Positions 54,690-63,493 of a DNA stretch of 64,000 nucleotides are shown one piece after another. A program made the translations under genes and the position numbers. Position 1 is the stretch's first letter. The number at the start of each line of letters is the position of its first letter. Below the pieces are notes generated by a model that saw only the letters and a list, made by a program, of their open reading frames with translations, did no database searches and was not told the origin of the DNA. The stretch is from Ktedonobacterales bacterium (GTDB lineage Bacteria; Chloroflexota; Ktedonobacteria; Ktedonobacterales; Ktedonobacteraceae), in assembly GCA_027451525.1 (NCBI GenBank), contig DAIDJF010000002.1, positions 49,841-113,840 on the forward strand. Reading direction: 5' to 3'.

Positions 54690-56453
54690 ATGCGGTTTGG
54701 CAAGAAATCTGCCGCTGGCTTCCTTCCAGCGATTTTCTGCCTTCTTTCCCTGTTACTTGTGGCATGTGGTGGAACTACCACCCCCCCAGCATCAACAGGA
54801 CCAACGAAGGCAGCCGCCAGTAAACAAATTCTCGTTTTGCCTGAATCAGGCATCGCGGATATTGCTACTTTTGACCCGGCCCTTTCGACTGACGCTCCAT
54901 CCATCTCTGCCATTGACATGGTTTTCACTGGATTGGTTCAGCTCAATGACAAAGGTCAGGCTGTTCCTCAGCTCGCCGCCTCCTATCAGGAAAGCACGGA
55001 CGGCTTGAGTTGGACATTCAAGCTTAAAAGCGGCCTCAAATTCAGTGATGGCACGCCTCTCACCTCGGCTGACGTCGCCTATAGCATTGATCGCGCTCTT
55101 CAGCCCGCAGTGAAATCAACCACTGCTCCTATCTATTTGGCGTTGATCAAAGACTCCGACCTACTGAATGCAGGTAAGATCAAGACGATCATCGGCGACA
55201 GTTTGCTCACACCTGATCCACAAACGATCATCATCAAGGCAAACAAACAGGCCAGCTACTTCCTGGAAGCCCTGACCTACTCCTGCTCTTACATCGTCGA
55301 AAAAAGCCTGATCACCAAATACGGTGAGACTGCATGGACCGACCACCTGACCGAGGGCGGCGGTGCTGGCCCCTGGCAGGTTTCACAGTATGCCCATTCA
55401 AAAGAAATCGACTTCGTTCCTAATGCGAACTACTATGGTGCCAAGCCACAACTGAAGAAAGTCATCTTCCCCTTCTACAAATCCGCTGATACCACCTTCA
55501 AGGCATATCAGGCAGGTCAGGTTGATACTTCAGGTGTTCCGTCGGCTGAGCTGGCGACAGCAAAGGCTTTGCCCAATAATCAGTATCACCTAATTCCCCA
55601 GCTGTGGATTGCCTACTATACCATGAACTACCTGACCAAGCCCTTCGATAACATCGATATCCGGCAGGCGTTCGCCCTCGCAATTGACAAAACCGTGATC
55701 GCGCACAGCATTTACAAAGACACCGTTATTGCGTCAAACCACATCGTGCCAAATGGCATGCCTGGTTATACTCCAAATCTGACAGGCCCAGATGGTGTCA
55801 CCAGCTTAAGTGGTGACCAGGCAAAAGCCAAACAGCTTCTTCAGACTGGTATGCAGCAAGAGGGCTACGCGAGTATCTCGCAAATGCCTCCCATCACGCT
55901 GACCGTCTCTAGCGGTGGCTCGACTGATGCCCGCAACGAGTTCCAGGCCATCCAGCAGATGTGGCAGAATACACTTGGCGTCAAAGTCACGATCAATGAC
56001 ATTGACTTCAACAAGTTGCTCACAGACATCTCGGCTGCGACCAATAACCCCAAGGGTCTTCAGATGTGGAACATCGGCTGGATCGCCGACTATCCAGACC
56101 CACAAGACTGGACAACGCTGCAGTTCGACAAGGGCGTGCCGAACAACAATATGAACTACGGTCAGAACAATTCTTCTGATGCCGCCCAGCAGCAAGCTAC
56201 TCAGCAAATGCTGGAACAGGCCGACGTAAATCCTGACCAGACAGCTCGCCTCAAGCAGTATATGACTGCTGAGCAACAGTTAGTTAACGACGTTGCCTGG
56301 TTGCCTGTTTATCAGGTGGCAGCTTCGGTCGTGCGCATGCCATGTGTCACGGGTGTTGTTGATAACCCACAGGAATTGACTCCTCCTGATGACTGGGGCA
56401 GCATCTACATCTCGACAGCAACGCCATGTGCTGATACCTCCAGCTACCAATAG
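54690..56453 (+). CDS. dppA: Peptide ABC transporter substrate-binding lipoprotein (second copy)
   Basis: A 587-residue family 5 solute-binding lipoprotein with lipobox LVAC (Cys26) after a 25-residue signal peptide. The family signature LSWTFKLKSGLKFSDGTPLT and PFDNIDIRQAFALAIDKTVI match the copy at 52385 almost position for position, including the NMNYGQN stretch near the C-terminus. The ATG at 54690 follows AAGGAG. It directly precedes the permease and ATPase genes of the dppBCDF type, so it is the likely partner of this importer. The ligand is probably an oligopeptide but could be another solute. Confidence 0.93.
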   Translation: MRFGKKSAAGFLPAIFCLLSLLLVACGGTTTPPASTGPTKAAASKQILVLPESGIADIATFDPALSTDAPSISAIDMVFTGLVQLNDKGQAVPQLAASYQESTDGLSWTFKLKSGLKFSDGTPLTSADVAYSIDRALQPAVKSTTAPIYLALIKDSDLLNAGKIKTIIGDSLLTPDPQTIIIKANKQASYFLEALTYSCSYIVEKSLITKYGETAWTDHLTEGGGAGPWQVSQYAHSKEIDFVPNANYYGAKPQLKKVIFPFYKSADTTFKAYQAGQVDTSGVPSAELATAKALPNNQYHLIPQLWIAYYTMNYLTKPFDNIDIRQAFALAIDKTVIAHSIYKDTVIASNHIVPNGMPGYTPNLTGPDGVTSLSGDQAKAKQLLQTGMQQEGYASISQMPPITLTVSSGGSTDARNEFQAIQQMWQNTLGVKVTINDIDFNKLLTDISAATNNPKGLQMWNIGWIADYPDPQDWTTLQFDKGVPNNNMNYGQNNSSDAAQQQATQQMLEQADVNPDQTARLKQYMTAEQQLVNDVAWLPVYQVAASVVRMPCVTGVVDNPQELTPPDDWGSIYISTATPCADTSSYQ

Positions 56454-56515
56454 GCAATGCTAATGCTCTTGGGGCAATGAGATAATTTTCTTACGCCTGC
56501 AAGAGCAAGACCGTC

Positions 56516-56553
56516 AAGGTAAGTCAGTATTAGCAATGATGCTGGCTTACCTT
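56516..56553 (+). terminator. Hairpin after dppA, possible attenuating terminator
   Basis: AAGGTAAGTCAG (56516-56527) pairs with CTGGCTTACCTT (56542-56553) with one G-U. The following CTCTCTATT is only moderately T-rich. It could lower expression of the permease genes relative to the binding protein, as known in other peptide transporter operons. Confidence 0.5.
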
Positions 56554-56810
56554 CTCTCTATTCGCCGTGTGACATTGTAAAAACATACATATACAGCGTT
56601 TGCACTTGACAATAGTTCTTGCTATCACTACAATAACATCAATCACTGGCTACTGTATCTTCCAGATCAACATATTTCGTTATCTTCAGGGTGCCACATT
56701 GCAAATAACGGATATACGTAGTTGTTATAGTTGTATGGAAGCTAGCAGAATGCTATACAAAATCATAGTCATTCCTGTATTAGCTCTCAGCAGAGAGTGA
56801 GGAGTCTACC
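56554..56810 (+). other. Gap before dppB, no gene seen
   Basis: About 250 AT-rich bases with no supported gene. GAGGAG at 56798-56803 is the dppB ribosome-binding site. A separate promoter for dppBCDF may lie here, but none is clear enough to mark. Confidence 0.35.
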
Positions 56811-57770
56811 ATGCTGCAATTCCTCGTCAAAAGATTTATAGGATTGATATTTGTTGTACTCTGCGTTACCCTCATCACCTTTATTATGGGCTACTACGCT
56901 CCTGGTGATCCAATTCGGGTGATGATGGGCAGCCACTTCAATCCTGTGGTCTACGCCAACCTGCGCCACCAATACGGTCTTGACCTGCCCGCATATCAGC
57001 AGTATTACAACTATATCGTTGACCTGCTGCATTTTAATTTCGGGTTATCCTTCCACGAGCAGGGACGTCCTGTTCTGGATATTATTATGACAGGCGTTCC
57101 CGCCTCCACAGAATTAGGAGTATGGGGACTGCTACTCACCCTTGTCGTTGGAATACCACTTGGTATCTTCTCCGCGCTCAAAGCCAACACCTGGGCAGAC
57201 ACAACAAGTATGGGTGCGGCACTCATCCTCTATGCGCTACCTTCGTTCGTACTGGCTATTTTTGTACAAGTCTTTATCATCTGGCTAGATAAATTGACAG
57301 GCGGTAACTGGCCAGTTGCGAACTGGGGTAATACCTGGCAATATTCCTGGACAGACATTCAGTTCAAACTCGCTCCCATCCTGGTGTTCTCTGCCATCAG
57401 CTTCGCGGGCCTGGCACGTCTGGCACGCACCAGTATGCTTGAGGTTCTGCGTCAGGATTATGTCCGTACTGCGCGCGCGAAAGGTCTGCGTGAGCGCATC
57501 GTGATCTACCGCCATGCCTTCCGTAACGCGATGATTCCGTTGGTGACCGTTATTGGTCTGACTGTTGGAACACTTGTCACGGGTTTCTTCTTCATTGAGC
57601 AGGTTTTCAACATTCCTGGCATCGGCTCAGTCGCACTCACCGCCATCACGGACCGCGACTATCCTGTCATTCAGGCCACTACCATATTGGGTGCCCTAGC
57701 CGTTGTCTTCGGCAATCTTCTATCAGACCTCCTGTATACCGTCGTTGATCCACGCATTAAGGCTGAATAG
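56811..57770 (+). CDS. dppB: Peptide ABC transporter permease, DppB type
   Basis: A 319-residue inner-membrane permease with about six helices. The N-terminal helix starts with LVKRFIGLIFVVLCVTLITF, as in DppB/OppB proteins. The EAA loop that docks the ATPase is visible near residue 225 as DYVRTARAKGLRERIVIYRH. It ends with the usual YTVVDPRIK motif. GAGGAG precedes the ATG. It forms the membrane channel with DppC and is followed by it after 14 bases. Confidence 0.95.
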   Translation: MLQFLVKRFIGLIFVVLCVTLITFIMGYYAPGDPIRVMMGSHFNPVVYANLRHQYGLDLPAYQQYYNYIVDLLHFNFGLSFHEQGRPVLDIIMTGVPASTELGVWGLLLTLVVGIPLGIFSALKANTWADTTSMGAALILYALPSFVLAIFVQVFIIWLDKLTGGNWPVANWGNTWQYSWTDIQFKLAPILVFSAISFAGLARLARTSMLEVLRQDYVRTARAKGLRERIVIYRHAFRNAMIPLVTVIGLTVGTLVTGFFFIEQVFNIPGIGSVALTAITDRDYPVIQATTILGALAVVFGNLLSDLLYTVVDPRIKAE

Positions 57771-57784
57771 GAGGTACGAGATTT

Positions 57785-58888
57785 ATGGATACACGGGATA
57801 GAAACGAACTTCCAACCTCTGGCATGATCGCACCAGATACCGGGATAATGGCCCCAGCAGAGATGGAATTGGCTGCAGGAGTCGCCACCCCTGTAAAATC
57901 AACGCCTACCTCAGACCCTAATGGCGAACAGAAAACCTCGACTCCTCTGCGCGACTCACTACGCCGTCTTAGACGCGATATACGCGCCATGATTAGTCTG
58001 AGCGTGATTGCCCTGTTTATCATCATCCCCATCGTCGGACCTGTCATCTATCAGCATATTGGTGGTCCTTACCATAGCACGCTCAACGGCGTAATTGGGC
58101 CATCGATCTACCATAACCCATTTCATCAGGAGCTTGACCGTCAGGATGAAGGTCCCTCCGCACAATACTGGCTGGGCACCGACTCCATTGGTCGTGATCT
58201 GCTGGCTCGTTTGATGCAAGGCATGCTCGTCTCGATTGTCGTCGCATTGGCCGTTGAAGTTGTTGATATCGTGCTCGGCGTCTCAATTGGTGTGTTGGCT
58301 GGCTTTTTTGGTGGCTGGATCGACCAACTCCTGGCCCGCTTCACAGACATCATTTTCGCCTTCCCCGGCCTGCTTTTCGCTATCCTACTCGCAGGTATCT
58401 TCGGTGACAAGGTTGATAGCACCCTCCAAAACATCCCTATCATTGGTCCTAACGGCAACGCGCGTCTGATCCTTGTCTCGATAGCCCTGGCATTTGTCAG
58501 TTGGCCTTTGATGGCACGTTTCGTACGTGGACAAACGCTACAATTAAAAGAGCAGCAGTTTGTAGAGGCCGCGCGCACCTCTGGTACAAGTAACGTGGGC
58601 ATTATCCTGCGCCACATCATTCCCAACTTGTTCAGCATCGTCGTTGTTGCTGCTACGCTCGACATTTCAGGCACCATTATCGGTGAGGCTGGATTGAGTT
58701 TCCTCGGGCTGGGTGTACAGGCTCCAGGTTCGAGCATTGGCTTGATGATCAGTGACGGATCCAATTTGCTCGACTCTCATCCCTGGGAGGCCCTCCTCCC
58801 CGCCTTCACGCTCGTTATCATCGTTCTCGCGTTCTCCTTCCTCGGTGACGGATTGCGCGATGCCTTCGACCCACGATCAAAAGACTAG
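57785..58888 (+). CDS. dppC: Peptide ABC transporter permease, DppC type
   Basis: A 367-residue permease, partner of DppB. A polar ~55-residue N-terminal arm precedes the first helix, longer than usual. The core has YWLGTDSIGRDLLARLMQGM, the typical DppC entry motif, and the EAA loop as FVEAARTSGTSNVGIILRHI. It ends LRDAFDPRSKD, also typical. AGGAGGT precedes the ATG. It is in the same operon as the flanking genes. Confidence 0.95.
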   Translation: MDTRDRNELPTSGMIAPDTGIMAPAEMELAAGVATPVKSTPTSDPNGEQKTSTPLRDSLRRLRRDIRAMISLSVIALFIIIPIVGPVIYQHIGGPYHSTLNGVIGPSIYHNPFHQELDRQDEGPSAQYWLGTDSIGRDLLARLMQGMLVSIVVALAVEVVDIVLGVSIGVLAGFFGGWIDQLLARFTDIIFAFPGLLFAILLAGIFGDKVDSTLQNIPIIGPNGNARLILVSIALAFVSWPLMARFVRGQTLQLKEQQFVEAARTSGTSNVGIILRHIIPNLFSIVVVAATLDISGTIIGEAGLSFLGLGVQAPGSSIGLMISDGSNLLDSHPWEALLPAFTLVIIVLAFSFLGDGLRDAFDPRSKD

Positions 58889-58905
58889 GAAGCGGAGCAG
58901 TAGCC

Positions 58906-59889
58906 ATGACAACAACAGCAAATCTGCTGGAAGTGAAAAATCTGAAGACCTACTTTTTTACACGCCGGGGAGTAGTCAAAGCCGTTGATGATGTCTCCTT
59001 CGCCATAAAACCCGGTGATACGCTTGGTGTTGTAGGAGAGAGCGGTTGTGGTAAAAGCGTGACAGCCCTCTCGGTCATTCGCCTGGTCTCCGACCCACCA
59101 GGAAAAATCGTCGGCGGCGAGATCAACTTCAATGGCGAAAATATTCTGGACAAGAGCAACGACGAGCTGACCGAGATGCGTGGCAGCAAAATCTCTATGA
59201 TTTTCCAGGACCCAATGACCTCGCTCAACCCTGTCTTTACCGTGGGCTATCAGATAGCTGAAACCGTCAAACGCCATCGTAAAGACCTGAGTAGCGACCA
59301 GTCCTGGAAACGCGCCGTTGAAATGCTCGATCTGGTACGTATTCCCGATGCGAAGAGACGTGCCTCAAATTATCCCCATGAGTTTAGTGGTGGTATGCGC
59401 CAGCGCGTGATGATTGCCATTGCCCTGGCTTGTAATCCACAACTTCTGATCGCTGACGAGCCTACAACGGCCCTGGATGTCACTATTCAGGCCCAAATTC
59501 TCGAACTGATGAAAGGCCTCTCACAAGAATTTGGAACCGCTGTCATGCTCATCACGCACGATCTCGGTGTGGTCGCCGGTACATGCCAGAATGTAAATGT
59601 GATGTACGCCGGCCATATCGTGGAATCTGCTCCTGTAAATCAGGTTTTTGAGACTCCTGCGCATCCTTACACAATAGGTCTCTTGCAATCGGTCCCCCGC
59701 CTTAATGAGCCACGCGGTAGCCGCCTGACTCCCATCGCGGGCCAGCCACCAGACTTGCTCAATCCGCCTCCTGGTTGTCCCTATGCGGCACGCTGTCCCA
59801 AAGTACAAGCACGCTGCCGTCAGGAGCGGCCTGAACTCAAACTCGTTGGGCGCGGCGAACAGCTTGCCGCTTGCTTCTATCCAAACTAG
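58906..59889 (+). CDS. dppD: Peptide ABC transporter ATPase, DppD type
   Basis: A 327-residue ABC ATPase that powers the importer. Walker [13 protein letters not shown] is near 44, the signature FSGGMRQRV near 160 and Walker [13 protein letters not shown] near 182, with the switch His in ITHDLGVV. The C-terminal oligopeptide-ATPase extension has [17 protein letters not shown], a Cys motif that in some relatives binds an iron-sulfur cluster. It follows dppC by 17 bases. Confidence 0.96.
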   Translation: MTTTANLLEVKNLKTYFFTRRGVVKAVDDVSFAIKPGDTLGVVGESGCGKSVTALSVIRLVSDPPGKIVGGEINFNGENILDKSNDELTEMRGSKISMIFQDPMTSLNPVFTVGYQIAETVKRHRKDLSSDQSWKRAVEMLDLVRIPDAKRRASNYPHEFSGGMRQRVMIAIALACNPQLLIADEPTTALDVTIQAQILELMKGLSQEFGTAVMLITHDLGVVAGTCQNVNVMYAGHIVESAPVNQVFETPAHPYTIGLLQSVPRLNEPRGSRLTPIAGQPPDLLNPPPGCPYAARCPKVQARCRQERPELKLVGRGEQLAACFYPN

Positions 59890-59904
59890 GGGATAAGAAA
59901 TACT

Positions 59905-60909
59905 ATGGCACAACAAGTTCAAACGCCAGCCACTACTGGCACGACAATGATAGATGTTAAGGGTCTTAAGGTTCACTTCCCGATCAAGGGTGGCATACTT
60001 GGACGCACCGTTGCCAATGTCAAGGCCGTTGATGGCGTTGATCTCTTTATCAAGCACGGTGAGACGCTCGGTCTGGTCGGAGAAAGTGGTTGCGGCAAAT
60101 CTACAACGGGACGCGCTATCCTTCAGCTAATCAAGCCAACCGCAGGCAGTGTACAGTTGGATGGCGTCGAATTAACGCAACAATCACCCAATGAAATACG
60201 CAGGTTGCGTTCCAAAATGCAGATGGTTTTCCAGGACCCCTACGGTTCACTCGATCCACGCTACACCGTCGGACAAATTATTGCCGAGCCATTAGAGAAT
60301 TTCAATCGCGGCAACCAGAAAGAGATTCAAGGGCAAGTCTCTGATCTACTCGAAACAGTTGGCCTCAATCCTAACTATGTCAACCGCTTCGCACACGAAT
60401 TTAGTGGTGGACAGCGACAGCGCATTGGCATCGCCCGCGCGCTGGCACTACGCCCATCGTTCGTGGTTGCCGACGAACCTGTATCCGCGCTCGACGTTTC
60501 CATCCAGGCTCAGGTACTTAACCTGCTTCAAGACCTGCAGGGGAAATTTGGCCTGACCTACCTGTTCGTCGCACACAACCTCTCGGTTGTCAAACATATC
60601 AGCGACCGTGTCGCAGTGATGTATCTGGGGCGCGTGGTAGAGCTTGCCAAGAGCGAAGATATGTACGAAACGCCACTGCATCCCTATACGCAGGCACTGC
60701 TCTCGGCAATCCCAGTTCCCAATCCCACTATCGAGGCACGCCGCAAGCGTATCATCCTTGAAGGTGACGTGCCCAGTCCGGTCAATCCACCCAGTGGCTG
60801 CAATTTCCATCCGCGTTGTTGGAAAGCGCAAGCCATCTGTCGTGAGGTTATCCCCGCCTTAGAAGAGAAACAGTATAACCATTATGCGGCCTGCCATTTC
60901 CCAGGATAG
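59905..60909 (+). CDS. dppF: Peptide ABC transporter ATPase, DppF type
   Basis: A 334-residue second ATPase that pairs with DppD. Walker [13 protein letters not shown], signature FSGGQRQRI and Walker [13 protein letters not shown] are all intact, with HNLSVV containing the switch His. The C-terminal motif [17 protein letters not shown] keeps the three Cys typical of the family. It starts 15 bases after dppD and ends the operon before a clear terminator. Confidence 0.96.
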   Translation: MAQQVQTPATTGTTMIDVKGLKVHFPIKGGILGRTVANVKAVDGVDLFIKHGETLGLVGESGCGKSTTGRAILQLIKPTAGSVQLDGVELTQQSPNEIRRLRSKMQMVFQDPYGSLDPRYTVGQIIAEPLENFNRGNQKEIQGQVSDLLETVGLNPNYVNRFAHEFSGGQRQRIGIARALALRPSFVVADEPVSALDVSIQAQVLNLLQDLQGKFGLTYLFVAHNLSVVKHISDRVAVMYLGRVVELAKSEDMYETPLHPYTQALLSAIPVPNPTIEARRKRIILEGDVPSPVNPPSGCNFHPRCWKAQAICREVIPALEEKQYNHYAACHFPG

Positions 60910-60923
60910 GAGAAAGCAGAAAC

Positions 60924-60960
60924 AAGAGAGGCAGAGAGCTCTATGCACTCTGCCTCTCTT
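60924..60960. terminator. Bidirectional terminator after dppF
   Basis: A perfect 13-bp stem, AAGAGAGGCAGAG and CTCTGCCTCTCTT, with an 11-base loop. It separates dppF from the converging receiver gene. Confidence 0.85.
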
Positions 60961-60961
60961 G

Positions 60962-61345
60962 TTATAAATGCAGTTCTAAGCGTTTGATACGCAGCAAAAG
61001 GCGAATACGCGCCGTAAGATGCCACATATCAAATGGTTTTACCACATAATCATCGGCTCCCGCCTCGAAGCCTGCAACCTTATCATCAGTCGTTGCCAGT
61101 GATGTAAATAACATGACAGGGAGTTGGTGCAGTAACGGACTCTCTCGTATATAGCGGCAGAGGTCCAAGCCACTTCCTTGCCGATGGACATTTACCTCAG
61201 AGATCACAATATCAGGCACATCTGTATCAAGTATCACTTTGGCATCTTCTATAGAAGATACATGCTGTATTACAAAACCATCTTTCATGGCTTGTGTCAG
61301 GCGGGTATAGGTCCGTAAATCGTTGTCAATGAAAAGAATACGCAA
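60962..61345 (-). CDS. Single-domain response regulator with Glu at the phosphorylation site
   Basis: A 127-residue receiver domain without an output domain. The acid pocket is present as LFIDNDL, the switch Thr/Ser region as MLFTSL and the conserved Lys in DDYVVKPFD. At the position of the phospho-accepting Asp the sequence reads DIVISEVNV, so Glu replaces Asp. Such receivers are often locked in an active-like state or regulated without phosphorylation. No histidine kinase is adjacent. Partner unknown. Confidence 0.85.
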   Translation of the reverse strand: MRILFIDNDLRTYTRLTQAMKDGFVIQHVSSIEDAKVILDTDVPDIVISEVNVHRQGSGLDLCRYIRESPLLHQLPVMLFTSLATTDDKVAGFEAGADDYVVKPFDMWHLTARIRLLLRIKRLELHL

Positions 61346-61523
61346 GGTAGAGACTCTTTATACAAAGTTATGTTCTCCTATCCAGACACCCTTACAAGAC
61401 CAAAGTGGGTAATTGTAAGCATTTTCGCGTGTGAGAACATGTACAGACTCATGGTGTCATCAGTATTTTAGTTAAAATAATGCAAGCAATCAGGCAAGTA
61501 GCAAGGTACACAATATAATCTTT

Positions 61524-61548
61524 CCCACCTCATAATGTATGAGGTGGG
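61524..61548 (-). terminator. Hairpin terminator after the second receiver gene
   Basis: CCCACCTCAT (61524-61533) pairs perfectly with ATGAGGTGGG (61539-61548) around a five-base loop. On the minus strand it is followed by AAAGATTATATT. It lies just past the stop of the minus-strand receiver gene. Confidence 0.65.
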
Positions 61549-61565
61549 ATTATTACGCCTATCTT

Positions 61566-62012
61566 TTATTTATGTTCGGCAGGCGGTTGCGCAAGCGAAT
61601 CGACGCGCCGCTGGCGTTCATCGGGTGTCAATCGCAAAACCCGTTCAATCGTCTCATTGAGAGCCGACGGCTTAAACGGCTTGGTGAGATATTCATCCGC
61701 ACCTGAGAGCAGCCCCGTCATAAAATCTTCTTCGCGCGTCATCGCGCTGAGAATAATAAGCGGTGTCTGGGCGGTACGTAAATCACCTCGCAAGCAGCGT
61801 ACAAGTTGATATCCATCCATACGCGGCATCTTTACGTCAATAATGACGCAATCGGGGTGATCTGCATAGACACGCTCCAAACCTTGTACTCCATCATACG
61901 CAACAATTACATGGTATTTACCTTGCAAATTGACCGCATATTTGATAAGCTCTACAATAGTCGGATTATCGTCGATAACCAATACTGTTTTCATTCGCGT
62001 TTCGTTACTCAT
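61566..62012 (-). CDS. Single-domain response regulator
   Basis: A 148-residue receiver domain of the CheY type with a short tail. All phosphorylation residues are present: the acid pocket VLVIDDNP, phospho-acceptor Asp in CVIIDVKMPRMDG, the Ser/Thr switch (IILSAM) and Lys in EYLTKPFKP. The tail (LTPDERQRRVDSLAQPPAEH) is polar. The ATG at 62012 follows GAGAGG. With no output domain it probably signals by protein contact. It is in the same orientation as the Glu-type receiver 220 bases away. Confidence 0.9.
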   Translation of the reverse strand: MSNETRMKTVLVIDDNPTIVELIKYAVNLQGKYHVIVAYDGVQGLERVYADHPDCVIIDVKMPRMDGYQLVRCLRGDLRTAQTPLIILSAMTREEDFMTGLLSGADEYLTKPFKPSALNETIERVLRLTPDERQRRVDSLAQPPAEHK

Positions 62013-62245
62013 GGGCGACCTCTCACAAAGGGCCTCACAGGTCACGGCTACAGCGCGCCCAAAAAGGCGTTGCATCTATTGCATTGTAACACAGTTCTGC
62101 GTGGCTGCCAACTCATCATACAGATAGCACATGGCTATACCTGACTTTTTCAATCGGTAGATAGCGTAATTTCTTAATCTTCCAACGCTTCATCTACTAG
62201 ACCAGACAGAACTGGCAACGCAGTGAGACACATATGCTAATATGC

Positions 62246-62251
62246 TACAAT
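62246..62251 (+). promoter_or_regulatory. Extended -10 promoter of thiF
   Basis: TGC-TACAAT forms an extended -10, ~46 bases before the thiF start. GTGAGA at 62223-62228, 17 bases upstream, is a weak -35. Confidence 0.45.
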
Positions 62252-62296
62252 AGCAATACAACGCACGCTGATGCCTCAGAAATTTGGAGTGATAAC

Positions 62297-63319
62297 ATGC
62301 TTGATCGCTATTCACGGCAAACCCTGTTTGCCCCCATCGGGAAAGAGGGACAAGAACGCCTGCGCGCCTCGTCAGTCACGATTATTGGCTGCGGCGCACT
62401 TGGTACAGTCCTCGCTAACAATCTCTGTCGCGCGGGCATTGGCAAACTCATCATTGCTGATCGCGATTATATTGAATATAACAATCTACAACGGCAAATC
62501 CTCTTTGACGAGGAAGATATCGCACGTCACCTGCCCAAAGCGATTGCCGCTAGCGAGAAACTGCGCAAGGTCAACAGCGATGTTCAGGTCGAAGCTCTGG
62601 TCGAAGACATTAACGCGGATGGCATCGAGACACTGGTACGGATGAGTGATCTTGTCTTAGATGCCACCGACAATTTCGAGACGCGCTACCTGCTCAACGA
62701 TGTCTGTATCAAGCTACAAAAACCCTGGATCTATAGCGGCGTCATCGCTTCTTATGGCGTCACGATGAACATTCTGCCAGGGGATACGTCCTGCCTGCGC
62801 TGCGTCTTCCCAGACATGCCCTTGCCGGGAACCACGGCCACGTGTGACACGGCAGGCGTGTTAAATGGCATCGTCGGCGCAATCAGCGGCATTGCCTCTA
62901 CGGAGGCGCTCAAGATACTGCTACACAGCGAGAAGGTCAGCCGCGCTATGTTATGGATGGACCTGTGGGAGAATACCTATGAACGCCTTGAACTGCCACG
63001 TCAGCCCGATTGTCCAGCCTGTGGTCAACACAATTTCGAGTTTTTAGATACGCTGACAGGCACAAACGCCACCAGTTTATGTGGACGTAACGCAGTACAA
63101 GTGCGCGGTAACGCGGGAAAGCGCGGCGGCCCGCTCGACTTCTCTATCCTAGCAGAACGCTTACAAGCAGTTGGAAAAGTGCAGTATAACCAGTTTCTTC
63201 TGCGCTTTCTCATCGATAGCTATGAGATAACTGTCTTTCCTGACACACGTGCCATTATTAAAGGGACAGATGATGAACAACTTGCCCGTTCACTTTATGC
63301 ACGCTATATCGGGATGTGA
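62297..63319 (+). CDS. thiF: ThiF/MoeB-type adenylyltransferase
   Basis: A 340-residue E1-like enzyme that adenylates the C-terminus of a small sulfur-carrier protein (ThiS or MoaD). It opens RYSRQTLFAPIGKEGQERL, the classic ThiF/MoeB start. The nucleotide motif is GCGALGTVLANNLCRAGIG, the ATP/Mg Asp lies in DATDNFETRYLLND, and CLRCVFPD with CPACGQ gives the four-Cys zinc site. The C-terminal ~80 residues (LCGRNAVQVRG, FPDTRAIIKGTDDEQLARSL) match the Bacillus-type ThiF tail, so thiamin thiazole formation is favoured over molybdopterin. ThiS itself is not in the window. TTGGAGT precedes the ATG. Confidence 0.9.
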   Translation: MLDRYSRQTLFAPIGKEGQERLRASSVTIIGCGALGTVLANNLCRAGIGKLIIADRDYIEYNNLQRQILFDEEDIARHLPKAIAASEKLRKVNSDVQVEALVEDINADGIETLVRMSDLVLDATDNFETRYLLNDVCIKLQKPWIYSGVIASYGVTMNILPGDTSCLRCVFPDMPLPGTTATCDTAGVLNGIVGAISGIASTEALKILLHSEKVSRAMLWMDLWENTYERLELPRQPDCPACGQHNFEFLDTLTGTNATSLCGRNAVQVRGNAGKRGGPLDFSILAERLQAVGKVQYNQFLLRFLIDSYEITVFPDTRAIIKGTDDEQLARSLYARYIGM

Positions 63320-63334
63320 AGTCTAACCGACATA

Positions 63335-63363
63335 TTGCGAGAGCAACTAAGACTTGTTATAAT
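63335..63363 (+). promoter_or_regulatory. Promoter of metG
   Basis: TTGCGA (63335-63340) and TATAAT (63358-63363, perfect) are exactly 17 bases apart. Transcription would begin near 63370, giving an untranslated leader of ~124 bases. Confidence 0.75.
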
Positions 63364-63493
63364 AACCCTGGCTCTCTTCAGCCCTGGTGCATGAGCCGTT
63401 GGAGGGGTGAAAACGCAGAAGGCCGCCAAATCCTCCCCACGTGTTGCTCTATTCAACTACAGACATTGATGTAAGGGAGAATAACGAATTACG
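63364..63493 (+). other. Leader of metG with possible alternative stems
   Basis: GGCTC near 63370 can pair with GAGCC near 63392, while GGCT and AGCC closer by give a competing stem. GGAGG (63401-63405) can pair with CCTCC (63432-63436). It is not a T-box: no AGGGTGG antiterminator. I recognise no known riboswitch consensus. GGGAG lies at 63476-63480, 13 bases before the ATG. Confidence 0.4.

Noticed and set aside
54320..54928. A 202-residue open frame on the minus strand between and into the second binding-protein gene
   Set aside because: It overlaps the start of a clear lipoprotein gene, has no ribosome-binding site, and its composition (many Cys, Trp, Arg) is that of an antisense frame.
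52385..56453. The two binding-protein genes as one duplicated or broken gene
   Set aside because: Each has a full signal peptide, full-length fold and its own ribosome-binding site, with a terminator between.
63364..63493. T-box or SAM riboswitch before metG
   Set aside because: No T-box AGGGTGG bulge or specifier loop and no SAM-I/IV core could be found.
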